NCBI RefSeq assembly: GCF_012843675.1
Contig: NZ_JABAFO010000007.1
Coordinates: forward strand, 24,993 to 88,992
Direction: 5' to 3'
From: Lactobacillus sp. MRS-253-APC-2B
Lineage (GTDB): Bacteria > Bacillota > Bacilli > Lactobacillales > Lactobacillaceae
Length of the DNA: 64,000 bases
The notes beneath the pieces were generated by a model that saw nothing but the letters and a program-made list of their open reading frames with translations, was not told the DNA's origin and made no database searches. Below, piece by piece: positions 7,960 to 17,207 of the stretch (positions are counted from its first letter, which is position 1; the number at the start of each line of letters is the position of its first letter). Both the position numbers and the translations under genes were made by a program.

Positions 7960-10196
7960 TTTAACTCATCCCCTTTTAGTCTGGTTTTCCAATAACCATG
8001 ATTTTGATGATAAACATAACTGATCATTCCATACTGCTGCGTTGAAATCGGCGTAATGCCCTGTTTTTTTAGATTTTTGATCGTCACGCGATTAGGATGA
8101 CCATATCGATTAAAGCGACCGGCCGAAACGATCCCGTAACGCGGTTGCAGCCGATACAAGAACTTTGGATCACTACCAGTCTTACTGCCGTGATGACTAA
8201 GTTTTAAGACATCAGCATGTAGCTTCGGATAGTGCTTAATCACCTGACGCTCACCACTGCGATCCAGATCACCGGTAAAAACAAACCGCAACTGTCCAAA
8301 TCTTCCAGCCAGTACCATTGAGTCCTCATTTTTGCCTGTACCTGGCTTAAATGGATGGACGACTTTTAGCGATGTTCCCTTGATCTGATCCCCTGCTTGA
8401 ACCGGTACGACCTGAATCGGCTTTTTGATCAAACGTGTGAATTTTTGATTACGCTCCATTCCACTGGGTACCAAAATCTCGCTGACGCGCATTGAGTCAA
8501 GCACAGTCGGCAGATACCCGATATGATCAGCATCGCTGTGGCTTAAACAAATGGCATCCAGGTGCGTAATGCCCCGACTCTTTAAATAACTGATTGAGGT
8601 TCTGGCTGCCTGATCATTGTTTGTCTGACTTTTGGCCCATTGTGGCATCTGATAGTGCAGCTTACCCCCGGTATCGATCATGATTACCTTGCGATTCAAC
8701 GGCATTTTGACAACGGCACAATCGCCTTGCCCAATGTCAACAAACGTTACCTCTCCAAAAAGCGGCAGATGAATCATCATAAAAACAGCACAGTAGACCA
8801 GTATCAAAAGCTTCCAGCTGCCCTTTTGTGCTGGATCAGCCAGCAGCCATAACGTTAAGATCAAAAGCATCATAGCCCAAAAAGCGGGGATCTTTCCAAA
8901 CGTCAGCATTCCCGGACATGCAGCCAGCTGGTCCAAAAAATGATGCAGCAGCCTAAGCATCTGATTGAATCGATATGCCAATAATGGCAGCCAATTAGCA
9001 GTCAGTGCTGCAATCAATGTCAATGGAAAAAGGATCGTACCAAACAGTGGAATCAAAAGCCAGCTGACCAGCGTGCTAAGCAGATGCACCTCATAAACAT
9101 AATGAAACAGACTGGGCAAGCTGACCAGATTCAGCCAAAATGCTCTTTTAAGATCCGAGACGTCTTTTAATGACAATGGCATCAAAAGCGACATTAAATA
9201 GCTCAGTTGACCACCAAGCGTTAATAATACATATGGATCAAGCATTATGCCAATTAAAAGACTGATCGACCAGGCATCGATCCCTGAAAAATGCAGCCGA
9301 TGACTCAAAAGCCGGACCTCTGCCATAATCGATGCCCGAATCAGACTGGCCGCGCCGCCACCGACGATTAGATAAAACGGCAGCAAAAAAATCAAGAGCC
9401 AGTCAATCGTTTCAATATTAAGACGCAGGCGAATCAAAAGCCCACGCAAAATTGCAATCAGCAAGACAACATGCATGCCCGAAATACAAAACAGATGTAT
9501 CACGCCCAGTTTTTTAACTGAACTGAGCAGGCGAGCCGTCTCAAACGTATTCAAACCGATAATCAGACTGTCGCAATACTCGCTCAAAGGTGCTGGCAGC
9601 GTTTGAAAATACTGATGCAGTGCAGCTCTTAGACAATGACATCCCTCAATAAGAGTGCGTGGTTTTTGTGAGTCTACCTGCCAGTCATCTGTTCGGACCT
9701 CATTATAGATATGATGGCGCCATTGATACTTCTGATAGTCGAACTGGCCAAAATTGGTCGGCTCGATAATTGGTTCTTTTTGCCCCTTGATTCGCCAGAT
9801 CAACATGGTCTGATTATGAATCAAGGCGGCTTTTTCTTGAGAGGAATGCAGTCGCAAAGTGATTAGTTCCCGCTCACCTGAAGCAAGCTCGACTCCCTGC
9901 ATCTGAACCAGATTGCCATTGATGCTGATCTGATCGGGCATCGTCTTAAAGGTGCGCTCGATTGGCTGCGGACTATGCAATGGTTTTTGATAAGAATTAT
10001 AAAGCGCCCGGCTGCAGAACATTCCTGTTACCAAAGCCGCCAGGAGCACATATCTGAAAGTCGATCCATCATGCAGCGTCCACACACGGTACAGCAGATA
10101 GATCAGAAGTAATAACAGCCATAATTGACTGCCTAAAATAATCCCAGTAACCAAGGCAGCGGTTAGGGCTGGAAAAAGCCACCGCGGCTCAATCAA
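7929..10196 (-). CDS. comEC: Competence channel protein ComEC/Rec2
   Basis: A 755-residue protein proposed to form the membrane channel through which single-stranded DNA enters during transformation. The N-terminal 40% has several membrane helices and an OB-like segment (ISINGNLVQMQGVEL). The competence domain includes LFCISGMHVVLL near residue 235. The C-terminal metallo-beta-lactamase-like domain keeps GQGDCAVV, SHSDADHIGYLP, FTGDLD and SHHGSKTGSD. The frame is intact. The start is a TTG immediately after the comEB stop with no clear Shine-Dalgarno, so coupling to comEB is likely. Confidence 0.93.
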   Translation of the reverse strand: MIEPRWLFPALTAALVTGIILGSQLWLLLLLIYLLYRVWTLHDGSTFRYVLLAALVTGMFCSRALYNSYQKPLHSPQPIERTFKTMPDQISINGNLVQMQGVELASGERELITLRLHSSQEKAALIHNQTMLIWRIKGQKEPIIEPTNFGQFDYQKYQWRHHIYNEVRTDDWQVDSQKPRTLIEGCHCLRAALHQYFQTLPAPLSEYCDSLIIGLNTFETARLLSSVKKLGVIHLFCISGMHVVLLIAILRGLLIRLRLNIETIDWLLIFLLPFYLIVGGGAASLIRASIMAEVRLLSHRLHFSGIDAWSISLLIGIMLDPYVLLTLGGQLSYLMSLLMPLSLKDVSDLKRAFWLNLVSLPSLFHYVYEVHLLSTLVSWLLIPLFGTILFPLTLIAALTANWLPLLAYRFNQMLRLLHHFLDQLAACPGMLTFGKIPAFWAMMLLILTLWLLADPAQKGSWKLLILVYCAVFMMIHLPLFGEVTFVDIGQGDCAVVKMPLNRKVIMIDTGGKLHYQMPQWAKSQTNNDQAARTSISYLKSRGITHLDAICLSHSDADHIGYLPTVLDSMRVSEILVPSGMERNQKFTRLIKKPIQVVPVQAGDQIKGTSLKVVHPFKPGTGKNEDSMVLAGRFGQLRFVFTGDLDRSGERQVIKHYPKLHADVLKLSHHGSKTGSDPKFLYRLQPRYGIVSAGRFNRYGHPNRVTIKNLKKQGITPISTQQYGMISYVYHQNHGYWKTRLKGDELKWMLPPYANS

Positions 10197-10700
10197 TTAA
10201 TCATTCGCCGGTTTTTGCGGATTGATGTATTGATCCAAATGGGCTTCTTCCAAGATGTTGGCATCAAGTTTAATCTGGTGTAAAGCAACGTTTTTAAGAC
10301 GAATCAGCTTCATTGCATAGTCATCATTGTGATAATTGCGGATATAATTGATTTCTTTGATTCCAGCCTGCAAAAGACTCTTGGTGCATTGCAGACATGG
10401 AAAGTCGGTAACATAAAGACTGGCCCCGTCAGTTGGTGCACCAAACTTGGCACACTGCAAAATTGCGTTCATCTCGGCATGAATCGTTCGTACGCAATGG
10501 CCGTCACGCAAATAACAGCCAGCATCCAAGCAGTGATCATCACCTGAAACTGAGCCATTATAGCCCCCTGCAATGATGCGCTTATCACGAACCAAAACTG
10601 CACCAACCGATAGTCGCTGACAGGTACTGCGCGAAGCCAGCAGGGCTGCCTGCATCATAAAATACTGATCCCAATCAATTCTGTGTTCCACTTTTATCAT
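10197..10700 (-). CDS. comEB: dCMP deaminase family protein ComEB
   Basis: A 167-residue zinc-dependent deaminase of the dCMP/CMP type, converting dCMP to dUMP. Zinc ligands are in HAEMNA (HxE, near residue 75) and PCLQC (near 100-104), and a further Cys/His cluster (DHCLDAGCYLRDGHC) may bind a second zinc as in ComEB and phage deaminases. It lies between comEA and comEC as in most Firmicutes com operons, although the enzyme is not known to be needed for DNA uptake. Confidence 0.92.
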   Translation of the reverse strand: MIKVEHRIDWDQYFMMQAALLASRSTCQRLSVGAVLVRDKRIIAGGYNGSVSGDDHCLDAGCYLRDGHCVRTIHAEMNAILQCAKFGAPTDGASLYVTDFPCLQCTKSLLQAGIKEINYIRNYHNDDYAMKLIRLKNVALHQIKLDANILEEAHLDQYINPQKPAND

Positions 10701-10758
10701 CCTCTTTTTTATTCTGCTAACCAGTATACCAGATTCAATCCCAACGCCAACGTCAATT

Positions 10759-11397
10759 TTAAACCGCCACTTGTTCCTTTAGCTTGGCAACCGTCTTATC
10801 GCCAAAGCCATCGACATTTTTCAGCTCATCAACGCTTTTAAATGGTCCATGCTGCTGCCGATACTGGATGATCATATCAGCTTTTTTGTCGCCAATTCCG
10901 TTAATCTGACACAATTCTTCCTTGCTGGCCTGATTAAGATTGATCCTGGGTGCATCCTGTCCCCCAGCTGAAAGACTCGGCCCAGTTTGGTCAGCAGCCA
11001 TACCAGTCATCAAACTGCCTGGCAGCTGTTCACCTTGTGCTGGAACATAGACGACCTGCTGATCCTGCAGTTGCTTGGCCAGATTAACCTGACGCATATC
11101 CGCATCGGCATGCACGCCGCCAGCTGCATTAATGGCTTCTTGGACACGAGCGTTCTTGCCCAGCGTATAGACACCTGGCTGATTGACTGCTCCTTTAACG
11201 TCAACACAGACCTTCGCAGTCCGTGTCGCTGACTCATTTTTAACATCAGCTGGCTTGGCCGAGCTGGTAGCCGTAGCAAACGTAGGACTGGTCGGCGTTG
11301 GTTTTGAATACAGCCAGCCACCGATCAGCAGTATCAATCCGCCTAAAACGATCAGAATTGTCTTACGGTGCAGCTCAAAGAATTCTTGCCACTGCAT
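10759..11397 (-). CDS. comEA: Competence DNA receptor ComEA
   Basis: A 212-residue membrane-anchored DNA-binding protein that captures double-stranded DNA at the cell surface. Residues about 15-30 are a single membrane helix near the N-terminus. An SLBB domain follows (VCVDVKGAVNQPGVYTLG near residues 63-80, ending VVYVPAQGE). The C-terminus has paired helix-hairpin-helix motifs (INLNQASKEELCQINGIGDK, then VDGFGDKTVAKL). A GAGGTG ribosome site precedes the ATG. It is the first gene of comEA-comEB-comEC-holA. Confidence 0.93.
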   Translation of the reverse strand: MQWQEFFELHRKTILIVLGGLILLIGGWLYSKPTPTSPTFATATSSAKPADVKNESATRTAKVCVDVKGAVNQPGVYTLGKNARVQEAINAAGGVHADADMRQVNLAKQLQDQQVVYVPAQGEQLPGSLMTGMAADQTGPSLSAGGQDAPRINLNQASKEELCQINGIGDKKADMIIQYRQQHGPFKSVDELKNVDGFGDKTVAKLKEQVAV

Positions 11398-11445
11398 TTT
11401 TTCACCTCCTCAATATGCTTTATGCCAAAAAGATATGATCGCATT

Positions 11446-11484
11446 AAAAAAGCGCCAGAAATTTTCAAAAATCTCTGACGTTCT
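11446..11484 (-). terminator. Terminator after the PDZ/Lon-like protease gene
   Basis: On the minus strand CGTCAGAGATTTT pairs with AAAATTTCTGGCG (13 bp with G-U pairs), followed by CTTTTTT. It separates the ftsW-coaD operon from comEA. Confidence 0.85.
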
Positions 11485-11486
11485 TT

Positions 11487-12536
11487 CTATTGATGAGTTC
11501 TAAGATATTTAACGGCATCGTTAAAGCTCTTGACCGGTACTACTTCCATCCCCGGTGCATACTTTTTAGCCGTTTCCTTGGCCAGCTGGTAGTTGGTCTT
11601 ATGACCCTCTTCATATTTGAGAATCGTCTTGGTTGGCTTGACATAAGGAGCAAAAAAGATCGTTGCTCCAGCCTTGTGAGCGGCAATGACTTTTTTATCG
11701 ATACCGCCAATCTCGCCAACCGAGCCATCTGGAGCAATCGTTCCCGTCCCGGCAATCTTGCGACCATGCCGCAGATCTTCACCGGATACCTGCTGATAGA
11801 TCTGCAGACTAAACATTAAGCCGCCAGATGGCCCACCCAGCTGCCCAGGATTGACCTTAACTGGAATCTTGGTATGAATCTTGACGTTGTCAGTCAATAA
11901 AATTCCGATTCCAGCGCGGTCACCCATGATCTTGATCAGCTTATGCGTGGTCTGGTGTCGCTTGCCATTATGCAGATAGGTGATTGTCAGATTTTGGCCG
12001 ACCTTTTGCTTGGCAATATATTTTTGATAGCCTTGTGCAGTATTAAAATGCCGACCGTTGACCTCAGTGATCGTATCGCCAACCTTCAGATCGTTTTTAA
12101 ATTTAGACTGCTTTTCGACCTCTAATACGTAGATCCCCAGATACTGCTTGGTATATTCTTGATGAGCAGCCTTGTAGGCAACAGCAATTGCCTCATTGAT
12201 GGCACTCTTCATATAGAAGTTTTGGACCTTGTTATACGTAGCACTGCTTTGACCGCCCGTAACGTCAGAAGCCTTTTCAATCGTTGCGTGTGGATCAAAA
12301 TGGGCCCAGACATAGGTTGCGGGGCGGGCTTGCTGCAGATAGACGGATGTAATCATATAGCTGCCCTTTTTCTTGTCAGGATGTCCCTTGACCGTTACGT
12401 ATGATTTAAGATTATCGGCCGTGCCTGGCGTTTCGATATAGTAGTTCAATGGCCAAAATAAAAACCAGCCAACAAACAAAACCGCGGCCAGGACTCCCGC
12501 AATCCGTTTAAGAATCTGCTTATCTTGTCTGCTCAT
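11487..12536 (-). CDS. PDZ-domain Lon-like serine protease (SepM/YlbL type)
   Basis: A 349-residue membrane-anchored protease: one N-terminal transmembrane segment (near residues 12-30), a PDZ domain (VGDTITEVNGRHF near 152-164) and a C-terminal Lon-type S16 protease domain. The catalytic Ser is in GGPSGGLMF (near 238) and the partner Lys in GGIDKKVIAA (near 281). Relatives include B. subtilis YlbL and streptococcal SepM, which trims a competence peptide. Placement after coaD is the usual ylbL position. A pheromone-processing role is not shown. The start overlaps coaD by 17 bases. Confidence 0.88.
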   Translation of the reverse strand: MSRQDKQILKRIAGVLAAVLFVGWFLFWPLNYYIETPGTADNLKSYVTVKGHPDKKKGSYMITSVYLQQARPATYVWAHFDPHATIEKASDVTGGQSSATYNKVQNFYMKSAINEAIAVAYKAAHQEYTKQYLGIYVLEVEKQSKFKNDLKVGDTITEVNGRHFNTAQGYQKYIAKQKVGQNLTITYLHNGKRHQTTHKLIKIMGDRAGIGILLTDNVKIHTKIPVKVNPGQLGGPSGGLMFSLQIYQQVSGEDLRHGRKIAGTGTIAPDGSVGEIGGIDKKVIAAHKAGATIFFAPYVKPTKTILKYEEGHKTNYQLAKETAKKYAPGMEVVPVKSFNDAVKYLRTHQ

Positions 12537-13041
12537 TTTGTTCTTTTACCTGCTCCAGTTTTTGCTCTCGCAGCCGTTTCTCCAAAGCCTTATTGATGTT
12601 GCCCGGCAAATAGGCAGAGATATCACCACCAGCTGCCGCCGTTTCTTTTAAAAGACTGCTGGAAAGATGCTGATATTTAGGATCAGCCAGGAAAAAGACC
12701 GTTTCTGCCTGATCATCTAAAAACTGGTTCATGGCCGCAATATCACGCTCATATTGAAAGTCATTAACATTACGCAGGCCACGCATTAAATAATCGGCGC
12801 CAATCTTGTTCATTAAATCAACGGTCAGTCCTTCTGCCGTGATAACCGAAACGTTAGATAATCCGGCTACGGCCTCTTTGACCTGCGCCACGCGCTCCTC
12901 AACCGTAAACAGTGGTTTTTTGGAGTCATTGCTCATTACCGCAACTGCCAGCTGATCAAACAGGGCGCTGCCGCGACGGATCAAGTCCATGTGTCCTAAA
13001 GTCAGTGGATCAAACGACCCAGGAAAAAGTGCGATTTTCAT
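12520..13041 (-). CDS. coaD: Phosphopantetheine adenylyltransferase
   Basis: A 173-residue nucleotidyltransferase that adenylates 4'-phosphopantetheine to dephospho-CoA, the fourth step of CoA synthesis. The N-terminal signature is PGSFDPLTLGHMDLI (TxGH near residues 14-17), and the ligand-binding MRGLRNVNDFQYE and SSSLLKE segments are present. It overlaps rsmD upstream by four bases and the protease gene downstream, showing a tight operon. Confidence 0.95.
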   Translation of the reverse strand: MKIALFPGSFDPLTLGHMDLIRRGSALFDQLAVAVMSNDSKKPLFTVEERVAQVKEAVAGLSNVSVITAEGLTVDLMNKIGADYLMRGLRNVNDFQYERDIAAMNQFLDDQAETVFFLADPKYQHLSSSLLKETAAAGGDISAYLPGNINKALEKRLREQKLEQVKEQNEQTR

Positions 13042-13607
13042 TCTGTTTCACCCTTTCTAAAACGATAGATCGTCAGCACCGTAATGCCATAGGTCTGCTG
13101 ACGCAAGAATTCAAAGCTTCCCCAGTTTTCAGTCGGCAGATTTGCCTCTTGATTGGTTTCGGCTACTATTAAAGCTTGATCGTTCAATAAATCCAAGTCA
13201 ACCATTTTTTCAAGATCGTCAATAATATGTTGCTTGGCGTATGGCGGATCCAAAAAAACCAAATCAAAATGCTGCGTTTGCCGACTCAAGAAATGCAGGG
13301 ATTTTTCGGCATCCTGCTTATAGACGCTGAAACGCTCAGGGTGCTTGGTAACCTCAATGTTTTTTTTGATGGTTTTGATGGCTGCATACTGCCGATCAAT
13401 CAAGGTTGCATGATCGATTCCTCGCGAAACGGCTTCAATGCTTAGTCCACCGCTGCCGCCATAAAGATCAAGACTGGTTCCACCCTCAAAATAAGGTCCA
13501 ATAATGTTGAACAGCGACTCTTTGACCTTATCAGTCGTTGGTCGAGTTGCCATTCCAGGTACGGCATTCAAGCGCCGTCCACGAAACTCGCCGGAAATAA
13601 TTCTCAT
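13038..13607 (-). CDS. rsmD: 16S rRNA (guanine-966-N2)-methyltransferase
   Basis: A 189-residue SAM-dependent methyltransferase modifying G966 of 16S rRNA. It starts MRIISGEFRGRRL, has the SAM-binding LYGGSGGLSIEAVSRG region (near residues 48-63) and the catalytic motif DPPY near residue 120. It overlaps ylbG and coaD by four bases each. Confidence 0.94.
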   Translation of the reverse strand: MRIISGEFRGRRLNAVPGMATRPTTDKVKESLFNIIGPYFEGGTSLDLYGGSGGLSIEAVSRGIDHATLIDRQYAAIKTIKKNIEVTKHPERFSVYKQDAEKSLHFLSRQTQHFDLVFLDPPYAKQHIIDDLEKMVDLDLLNDQALIVAETNQEANLPTENWGSFEFLRQQTYGITVLTIYRFRKGETE

Positions 13608-13891
13608 TCTTTTTCATCCTCATCATGTTTTTTATACAGACCCGTTAATTCCAAGTCTATTAATTCTGGATCAAGTTCTGGCCAGTGCGACTGCATTACT
13701 CGCCTAACGTTACGCATCTGTCGCAGTTTTTCGGTTATCGTATCCACATTTTGTTCATCAACGTACAGCACCGCATAATGCATGCGACGTGATGCATATT
13801 GAATTCGGCCGTATCGCCGCAATGACTTGACCGTTTTCATACTGTTTAAATAAACGATCAACCCACGTCTGGGACGAATCGAAAAATCCAT
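13604..13891 (-). CDS. YlbG family protein (DUF2129)
   Basis: A 95-residue soluble protein, IRPRRGLIVYLNSMKTVKSL near the start, matching the YlbG/DUF2129 family that sits beside rsmD across Firmicutes. The function is unknown. It touches ftsW (stop and start share a base) and overlaps rsmD by four bases, so it is co-expressed with both. Confidence 0.88.
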   Translation of the reverse strand: MDFSIRPRRGLIVYLNSMKTVKSLRRYGRIQYASRRMHYAVLYVDEQNVDTITEKLRQMRNVRRVMQSHWPELDPELIDLELTGLYKKHDEDEKE

Positions 13892-15096
13892 TAGCCAATC
13901 CCCCTTTGTCTGATTGCCTGCAGTCGTCGCTGGTTTTTACGCCGCAGCTTTTGCCGAATGCTGACGTTCATCGCCAAGCCTAGCGCAATGCTTAATGCAA
14001 TCATACTGGATCCCCCATAACTGATAAATGGGAACGTCACCCCAGTAATCGGCAATAGGCCGGTAACCCCACCGACGTTGATTGCAGCCTCAACGGCAAT
14101 AAAAGTACCGACTCCGTAACAAAGCAGCCCCTCATACATACTGTCAGAACGAACTCCAACCCGAATGATCTGGCAAATGATGATCGTCAAAAGCGTAAGC
14201 ACCAAAAACACGCCAATAAAGCCAAGCTCCTCACTGACGACTGATAAGATAAAGTCGGTATTTGGTTCTGGCAGATAGCCCATTTTTTGAATACTGTTGC
14301 CTAGGCCGATGCCTTTTAGACCACCATTGCTGATTGCATAGTATGAATTGACCAACTGACTGCCGGCACCGCTTTGTGTCCCAAACGGATTGACAAATGC
14401 CACGAAGCGCGCGACTTGATAATTTTTGATATGACCAGTCGCCACAATCTTAGCTAGGCTAGGCAGGGCAATCATTCCAATCAAAAGCAGGCCATCAAAA
14501 ATTAGGATCGTCCAGCGTGAATTATAGCCCGATGCCATGATTATCAAAGCAGCAATGGCAAAGTTGATCGAAAAACCGCCGACGTCAGGCTGAATAATGA
14601 TAAGCAACAGTAAAAGACTAGTTTTAAACAATGCCATGGAATACTCGCGCATACTAGGATGATGCAGCTCATCGTTAACCTTGGCACAGCGATTGGCCCA
14701 ATAGATTATCAGATACAGTTTTGAAAATTCGGCTGGCTGAATACTGATCGGCCCGAGATTGATCCATCCATTGGCACCATTAACAGCGCGGCCAAAGAAC
14801 TTAACGAAAAACAATAAAAAAAGAATACCCACATAAGTCCACCATAAAAAACCTCGTCCACGAAGTTTATTCAGGTTGAGAGAAGCCAAAAATCCAAAAA
14901 ATCCCCAACCCATCAAAACAAACACGATCTGCTTAACCAGATAGCCAACCGGTGATCCGCCCGTCTGCATTTTGATGGCAGCACTGGCCGAATAGACCAT
15001 CACCACACCGATTAAACACAGCACCAAATATGGCAGCAAAATCCAATAGTCGATGCTGCGCATTTTTCGATAGATTTTTTTAAACGTCGTCTTCAA
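13891..15096 (-). CDS. ftsW: Peptidoglycan glycosyltransferase FtsW
   Basis: A SEDS-family membrane enzyme of about 401 residues that polymerises lipid II at the septum with its PBP partner. It has ten or so membrane helices and the family stretches SIQPAEFSKLYLI, NSYYAISNGGLKGIGLG and LPITGVTFPFISYGGSS. I prefer a TTG start at 15096 preceded by GAGGAAT. The longer frame begins with TTG at 15126, only about six bases from a TATAAT (15132-15137) that looks like its -10. Linkage to ylbG supports ftsW over rodA. Confidence 0.9.
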   Translation of the reverse strand: MKTTFKKIYRKMRSIDYWILLPYLVLCLIGVVMVYSASAAIKMQTGGSPVGYLVKQIVFVLMGWGFFGFLASLNLNKLRGRGFLWWTYVGILFLLFFVKFFGRAVNGANGWINLGPISIQPAEFSKLYLIIYWANRCAKVNDELHHPSMREYSMALFKTSLLLLLIIIQPDVGGFSINFAIAALIIMASGYNSRWTILIFDGLLLIGMIALPSLAKIVATGHIKNYQVARFVAFVNPFGTQSGAGSQLVNSYYAISNGGLKGIGLGNSIQKMGYLPEPNTDFILSVVSEELGFIGVFLVLTLLTIIICQIIRVGVRSDSMYEGLLCYGVGTFIAVEAAINVGGVTGLLPITGVTFPFISYGGSSMIALSIALGLAMNVSIRQKLRRKNQRRLQAIRQRGIG

Positions 15097-15192
15097 CTGG
15101 CTATTCCTCGCTTTTGATAAAATCAAACAATATTATACACCACCTGCTCAGCAAAACCCGTTTCGCGTTCATTCATCAGCTGGCATTGTTAC

Positions 15193-15239
15193 AAAAAAGA
15201 CCCATTCACCCGGTCAATAAGCCGAATGATGGGTCTTTG
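15193..15239 (-). terminator. Terminator of typA
   Basis: On the minus strand AAAGACCCAT pairs with ATGGGTCTTT, with further partial pairing inside, followed by TTTTTT. Confidence 0.85.
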
Positions 15240-15270
15240 GCGACAGCTGTTACTTAATCAGACCGTCTTT

Positions 15271-17115
15271 TTACTTGCGTGAAGCAGCCCGACGACGCTT
15301 AGCTTCCTTTTCACGAGCATTCGTGTTCAGGATCTGCTTACGCAGGCGAACGTTTTCGGGCGTAATTTCACAATATTCGTCATCGTTCAAGAATTCCAAC
15401 GATTCTTCCAAAGAAAGGTGCGTTGGCGTCTTGATCCGTGCCATTTCATCAGAACCAGCCGCCCGCACGTTGGTCAGGTTCTTACCCTTAGTGATGTTAA
15501 CGGTAATATCGTTTTCACGGTTGTTTTCACCAACGATCATACCTTCGTAGACTTCCGTACCTGGGTCGATCAGAAGCGTACCACGGGATTCGATACCCAT
15601 CATTGCGTAGGTCGTAGCCTTGCCGGCATTCATTGATACCAACGTACCCTTCGTCCGACCTGGGTTCCAATTCTTGATAACTGGCCGGTATTCCTTGAAG
15701 GAGTGGCTCATGATCCCATAACCTCGCGTTTGGGACATAAATTCGGTTGAGTAGCCGATCAAGCCACGTGAAGGTACCTCAAAAATCATCCGTGTTTGAC
15801 CGTTCTTGGATGGTTCCATGTTCTTCATCTCACCCTTGCGCTTGGCAAGTGAATCGATAATCCCACCAGTGTATTCGTCAGGTACGTCAACTTGAACTTC
15901 TTCAAATGGCTCGCAAGTCGTACCATCAATTTCACGGTAGATAACCTGTGGACGAGAAACCTGCAGTTCGTAACCTTCACGACGCATCGTTTCAATCAGG
16001 ATCGACAGGTGCAATTCACCACGGCCAGAAACCGTCCAGGCACCTGGTTCATCGGTTGGGTCAACCCGCAGTGAAACGTCAGTGTGCAGCTCAGCATTCA
16101 AGCGGTTTTCCAATTGACGAGAGGTAACAAACTTACCTTCCCGACCGGCAAATGGCGAGTCGTTGGTCCGGAACGTCATCTGCAGCGTAGGTGGATCGAT
16201 CCGCAGTGGCTTGAGGGCTTCTGGGTGCTCGGAATCCGTGATCGTCTCACCAACGTTGATGTCTTCCATACCAGAGATGGCAATCAAGTCACCGGCCTTG
16301 GCTTCTTGAATTTCTTCACGCTTCAGACCGAAGAAACCAAACAGCTTGGTAACCCGGAAGTTCTTCTTGGAGCCATCCAGCTTCATAACAGAAACGTTGT
16401 CACCGACCTTGATCTTGCCACGGAAGATTCGGCCAATCCCAATTCGACCAACAAAGTCGTTGTAGTCCAAAATTGCCACTTGGAACTGCAGTGGTTCATC
16501 AGAATTGTCGATTGGCGCTGGAATCGTCTTAACGATCGTGTCGAACAATGGCTTCATCGTGTGTTCCTGCGTCGAAACGTCAGAATCGTAGCTCGAAGTA
16601 CCGTTCATAGCTGACGTGTAGATAACTGGGAAGTCCAGCTGATCTTCGTCGGCACCCAGTTCAATAAACAGGTCGAGCACTTCATCAACGACTTCTTCTG
16701 GACGAGCACCCTTACGGTCAACCTTGTTGATAACAACGATTGGCGTCAAGTGTTGTTCAAGAGCCTTTTGCAGCACGAAGCGCGTTTGAGGCATCGTACC
16801 TTCAAAAGCATCAACAACCAGCAGAACACCGTCAACCATCTTCATAACCCGTTCAACCTCACCACCAAAGTCGGCGTGACCTGGGGTGTCCAAGATGTTG
16901 ATCTGGTACTTGCCGTACTTAACGGCCGTGTTCTTGGAGAGAATGGTGATACCACGTTCACGTTCAATGGCGTTGGTATCCATGGCCCGATCTTGAATCT
17001 CGAAGTGTTCTGGCAAAGTGTCAGATTGCTTCAGCATTTCGTTGACCAGCGTAGTCTTACCATGGTCGACGTGGGCAATGATCGCAATGTTGCGAATATC
17101 ATCACGTGTTTTCAA
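15271..17115 (-). CDS. typA: Ribosome-associated GTPase TypA/BipA
   Basis: A 614-residue translational GTPase related to EF-G that helps ribosome assembly and growth under stress or cold. Motifs: [10 protein letters not shown] (near residues 14-23), the switch region [20 protein letters not shown] and [13 protein letters not shown]. The C-terminal BipA-specific domain ends in a basic tail. It is transcribed on its own. Confidence 0.96.
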   Translation of the reverse strand: MKTRDDIRNIAIIAHVDHGKTTLVNEMLKQSDTLPEHFEIQDRAMDTNAIERERGITILSKNTAVKYGKYQINILDTPGHADFGGEVERVMKMVDGVLLVVDAFEGTMPQTRFVLQKALEQHLTPIVVINKVDRKGARPEEVVDEVLDLFIELGADEDQLDFPVIYTSAMNGTSSYDSDVSTQEHTMKPLFDTIVKTIPAPIDNSDEPLQFQVAILDYNDFVGRIGIGRIFRGKIKVGDNVSVMKLDGSKKNFRVTKLFGFFGLKREEIQEAKAGDLIAISGMEDINVGETITDSEHPEALKPLRIDPPTLQMTFRTNDSPFAGREGKFVTSRQLENRLNAELHTDVSLRVDPTDEPGAWTVSGRGELHLSILIETMRREGYELQVSRPQVIYREIDGTTCEPFEEVQVDVPDEYTGGIIDSLAKRKGEMKNMEPSKNGQTRMIFEVPSRGLIGYSTEFMSQTRGYGIMSHSFKEYRPVIKNWNPGRTKGTLVSMNAGKATTYAMMGIESRGTLLIDPGTEVYEGMIVGENNRENDITVNITKGKNLTNVRAAGSDEMARIKTPTHLSLEESLEFLNDDEYCEITPENVRLRKQILNTNAREKEAKRRRAASRK

Positions 17116-17175
17116 AAGTTATCTTCCTTTCGTCTAATCAATACTCTAAATTTTGTGAGGCAGCGGCCTTGTCAT

Positions 17176-17201
17176 AAAAAAACTGTGACCGCTGTCACAG
17201 T
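17176..17201 (-). terminator. Terminator after the inositol monophosphatase-like gene
   Basis: A perfect ACTGTGAC/GTCACAGT stem with an AGCG loop and seven T on the minus strand, directly after the stop codon at 17208. Confidence 0.9.
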
Positions 17202-17207
17202 CTTGGG

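Noticed and set aside
11487..12536. Naming the PDZ/Lon-like protease sepM
   Set aside because: The domain layout matches SepM, but position after coaD is that of ylbL and no competence peptide gene is seen here, so no symbol was given.
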